Positions 29,463 to 31,444 of a DNA stretch of 31,444 nucleotides are shown here, piece by piece. Source of the stretch: Alistipes sp. UBA936 (GTDB taxonomy: Bacteria > Bacteroidota > Bacteroidia > Bacteroidales > Rikenellaceae); NCBI GenBank assembly GCA_002293505.1, contig DBDI01000018.1, positions 1 to 31,444 of the forward strand, read 5' to 3'. The stretch's first letter is position 1, and every line of letters begins with the position of its first letter. The notes under the pieces were generated by a model, which saw only the letters and a program-made list of their open reading frames with translations, searched no databases and was not told the DNA's origin. A program made the translations under genes and the position numbers.

Positions 29463-31217
29463 TTATTCGTCCTCACCCTGCCTTATCGAGATGAGTTGTA
29501 TTTTCGTGTGATCAGCATAGGAAAGCAACACGACGCCTTCGCGGAGAGAGGCTTCTGCGGTTGGCGTATAGCAGCTGTTGAGCCCTATCCGGAAATAGAT
29601 GCCGGGACTGGCGGTGCTTACCGTCCCTCCGACAGATTTGAGGTTGCCCGTAACGATATGACTTTCGTCGAAGCCAGGATCGTCGACATCCACACCATCC
29701 GGCGCTGTGCTCGCCCGCGTGTCGAGGTGTATCCACTCTTCGCCCTCGACCACTATCGCAACCCAGTCGCCGTTATCGGCGCCTGAGGTGATGTCTACCA
29801 GACGTTCTCCCGTCTGATCAGCTTTCCAGACCGCAGCTATATCCGAGTCGTTGATTGCATCCTGGTCAACGTCATCCACGGGTGGGAATTGGATGATATG
29901 GATAGTTTTTGTCATATTTCCCGCTCGGACGACGAACGTCCCCGTGCGCGGTGTAGTGCCGGCGGTATATTCGGGTGTGGTAAAATTGTTATCTCCCGCG
30001 GTCGGTAATGTATAACCACTCCACAAAATCGCATCGGACTCTATCGTCCATCCCTCGGGATGGTCTGTCGTGATATCTACGGACTGCGTACCTCCATATG
30101 CGTTGAAGAAATATTCGGTTTTGTCAACCCTCAGCTCATATTGTTCGTCTGGGTCGCCTATAGTTTTATCTCCGAGCGGCGCATCTTCCCAAGCGAGTAT
30201 TGACCCGATGATATCGAGAATATCGCCCTGGATGTCGATCTTCATATCGAGAAACATATTCCGCGCCAGGCGGTAGCCGTAACCATACAATGTAGGTGCA
30301 GAGATTTGTCCCGATTTGATCTTGTCGCCGAAATCGATCGAGGCTGTTAGGCCGTTGGCTGCAGTGTTGTGCAATAGCGAGAGGTATAACTCGGGCAGTA
30401 TCAGGCGGTCGTAGGTGACAGTAACGTTGCCGTCGTCATCCGTTTCCGATATAAAACCTGGGGTGGTGCCGAGGATGGTGGAAGCAGCGAATGTCTCTCC
30501 CGGCACGATGCGGCTTTCGCTGTTGTCGTATCCGGATAACAGATACGCCCTGTCGGGAATACCCGATATAACTATGCCCCGCGGCTGAACCCACTTTTCG
30601 AATTGCTTCTCCGGAGTCGTAATCGTCAGTCTCAGGCGAATGGCAAGCCTCTCGACATCGACTTCCCACATATCTGTAATAGGATCCATACCCGGAACGA
30701 TGACAGTATTCCCGCGTCTTATTTCGACATTTTCGAAGAGCCCGACCATCGGAATATCTTTGTCCGGATCGAAAGCCGATCGGGCAAACGACAGCGTGCC
30801 AATCTCCATCATATTGTCGAAGTCGGAATCGTCCGTCGATGCCAGTTGTTCCCTCAGCGCATCGTCGGAATTCTCGTTGGCGATAAATACGAAGTCGTAT
30901 GTTCCGATTGGAATTTCGAGCTCGGCAGTCTTGCCATCCGTAGGAATTTGATCGAATGAATTGTTGAATTTCAAATCCCCGTCTGAGTCGTAGATAAGTA
31001 CTCTGAGCGAACTGATATTATTGTCGACTGGATCACCGGTTGTCGCACGGGTAGCAGCTATATTGAATCTTATGACTGCCGAGTTATCCCCAGGATGGTT
31101 ATGGCGAGCGACCTCCTTCACACAGGAGGGGAAAATGGAAGAGCATAACACCAACAGCATTAACCACGGCTCCGAAAACACACTCCCTTTTCTCTTTATT
31201 CTTGACATCATCGCCAT
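29463..31217 (-). CDS. Fimbrial-type lipoprotein, shorter paralogue of the next gene
   Basis: A 584-residue lipoprotein with a long basic N-region and lipobox FPSC (Cys32, followed by VKEVAR). The fimbrillin-like part has FNIAATRATTGDPVDNNISS and SLRVLIYDSDGDLKF. Mid-protein strands follow, including LPELYLSLLHNTA. A BACON-like domain lies at about 370-445 (WTIESDAILWSGYTL, then TKTIHIIQFPP). The shared C-terminal module at 464-584 has VWKADQTGERLVDITSG, GEEWIHLDTRAS, IYFRIGLNS and ISIRQGEDE. It lacks the FISUMP-type end of its larger neighbour. The ATRA motif before the first predicted strand is like the Arg-cleavage region of fimbrial subunits. It is probably the first gene of a two-gene operon; no clear -7 box was found upstream. 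Precise role unknown. Confidence 0.78.
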   Translation of the reverse strand: MAMMSRIKRKGSVFSEPWLMLLVLCSSIFPSCVKEVARHNHPGDNSAVIRFNIAATRATTGDPVDNNISSLRVLIYDSDGDLKFNNSFDQIPTDGKTAELEIPIGTYDFVFIANENSDDALREQLASTDDSDFDNMMEIGTLSFARSAFDPDKDIPMVGLFENVEIRRGNTVIVPGMDPITDMWEVDVERLAIRLRLTITTPEKQFEKWVQPRGIVISGIPDRAYLLSGYDNSESRIVPGETFAASTILGTTPGFISETDDDGNVTVTYDRLILPELYLSLLHNTAANGLTASIDFGDKIKSGQISAPTLYGYGYRLARNMFLDMKIDIQGDILDIIGSILAWEDAPLGDKTIGDPDEQYELRVDKTEYFFNAYGGTQSVDITTDHPEGWTIESDAILWSGYTLPTAGDNNFTTPEYTAGTTPRTGTFVVRAGNMTKTIHIIQFPPVDDVDQDAINDSDIAAVWKADQTGERLVDITSGADNGDWVAIVVEGEEWIHLDTRASTAPDGVDVDDPGFDESHIVTGNLKSVGGTVSTASPGIYFRIGLNSCYTPTAEASLREGVVLLSYADHTKIQLISIRQGEDE

Positions 31218-31360
31218 CGTGATATCGCAATTTATATGCCAAAAGCGAAATGCCTCTGCCGTTTCGGATTTTGCTTCTTCCCAGATGTAAATCCGCCTCC
31301 GTTAAATGTGCCATAGCCCCTATATAACCTGCTCTCAATCGCCCAAAACCGCTCCACTCC

Positions 31361-31397
31361 AAAAAAACAAAAACGCCGTATTCTCGTAAATACAGCG
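31361..31397 (-). terminator. Intrinsic terminator of a leftward gene entering from the right edge
   Basis: A 9-bp stem (31374-31382 with 31389-31397, one G-U wobble) with a 6-base loop is followed on the minus strand by a long U-rich tail (bases 31361-31373, read leftward). It lies just upstream of the fimbrial operon and should insulate it from the gene beyond the window. Confidence 0.8.
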
Positions 31398-31401
31398 CCT
31401 T

Positions 31402-31443
31402 TCATTTATTTTCGTCTCCAAAAGTGATCCAGCTGGAATCTTT
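31402..31443 (-). CDS. Partial C-terminal end of an upstream gene
   Basis: Reading leftward from the window edge, one frame gives KDSSWITFGDENK then TGA at 31402-31404, four bases before the terminator stem. Another frame also stops nearby, so the choice rests on protein-like composition and the tight fit to the terminator. No function can be given. Confidence 0.35.
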   Translation of the reverse strand, partial: KDSSWITFGDENK

Positions 31444-31444
31444 T

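Noticed and set aside
1..31444. Search for tRNA genes, rRNA, CRISPR arrays and insertion-sequence ends.
   Set aside because: No cloverleaf-like stretch, regularly spaced repeat series, transposase frame or terminal inverted repeats with target duplication were recognised by eye; a tRNAscan or IS search would be decisive.

Overview
The window looks like chromosomal DNA from a gut-type Bacteroidota species. The signs are a SusC/SusD pair, a TonB-dependent receptor, fimbrillin-like lipoproteins, a LytS/LytTR two-component system, and repeated use of the Bacteroidota -7 promoter box (TAnnTTTG) with no clear Shine-Dalgarno sites. The fairly high GC of the core genes would suit Alistipes or another Rikenellaceae, but that placement is inference.

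Layout. Positions 1-5450 are an accessory island of visibly lower GC. It holds a serine site-specific recombinase, a three-gene operon (AbiEi antitoxin, AbiEii nucleotidyltransferase toxin, C-terminally truncated DUF2971 protein), a small excisionase-like HTH protein, a possible structured RNA, and a Gp37/Gp68 (DUF5131) gene behind a frameshifted partner. The toxin-antitoxin promoter is overlapped by one perfect inverted repeat and preceded by a second copy.

Positions 5549-12741 form one leftward operon: TonB-dependent receptor, membrane pseudokinase (phospho-acceptor His replaced by Arg, no ATPase domain), LytS-type histidine kinase, LytTR response regulator, GH95 alpha-L-fucosidase. The last four genes are joined by 4-base ATGA overlaps. 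Upstream of the receptor promoter lie two direct repeats exactly 21 bp apart, the geometry LytTR regulators use, so the operon probably controls itself. The same repeats lie over the promoter of the divergent Pr6Pr-GNAT pair.

Positions 13924-19627 hold a double-HTH protein divergent from a SusC/SusD pair that uses markedly different codons from its neighbours. Next come a secreted DUF3472 protein, an M1 zinc aminopeptidase lipoprotein and a two-domain GNAT. Positions 24628-31217 are a fimbria-type lipoprotein cluster (three genes) interrupted by an Fpg/Nei-like gene lacking the usual catalytic residues. The right edge has a terminator and the probable last codons of another leftward gene.

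The most novel-looking parts are the receptor/pseudokinase/kinase/LytTR/fucosidase cassette with its 21-bp repeat operator, the candidate RNA at 3755-4030, and the paired multidomain fimbrial lipoproteins. No tRNA, rRNA, CRISPR array or insertion sequence was seen.
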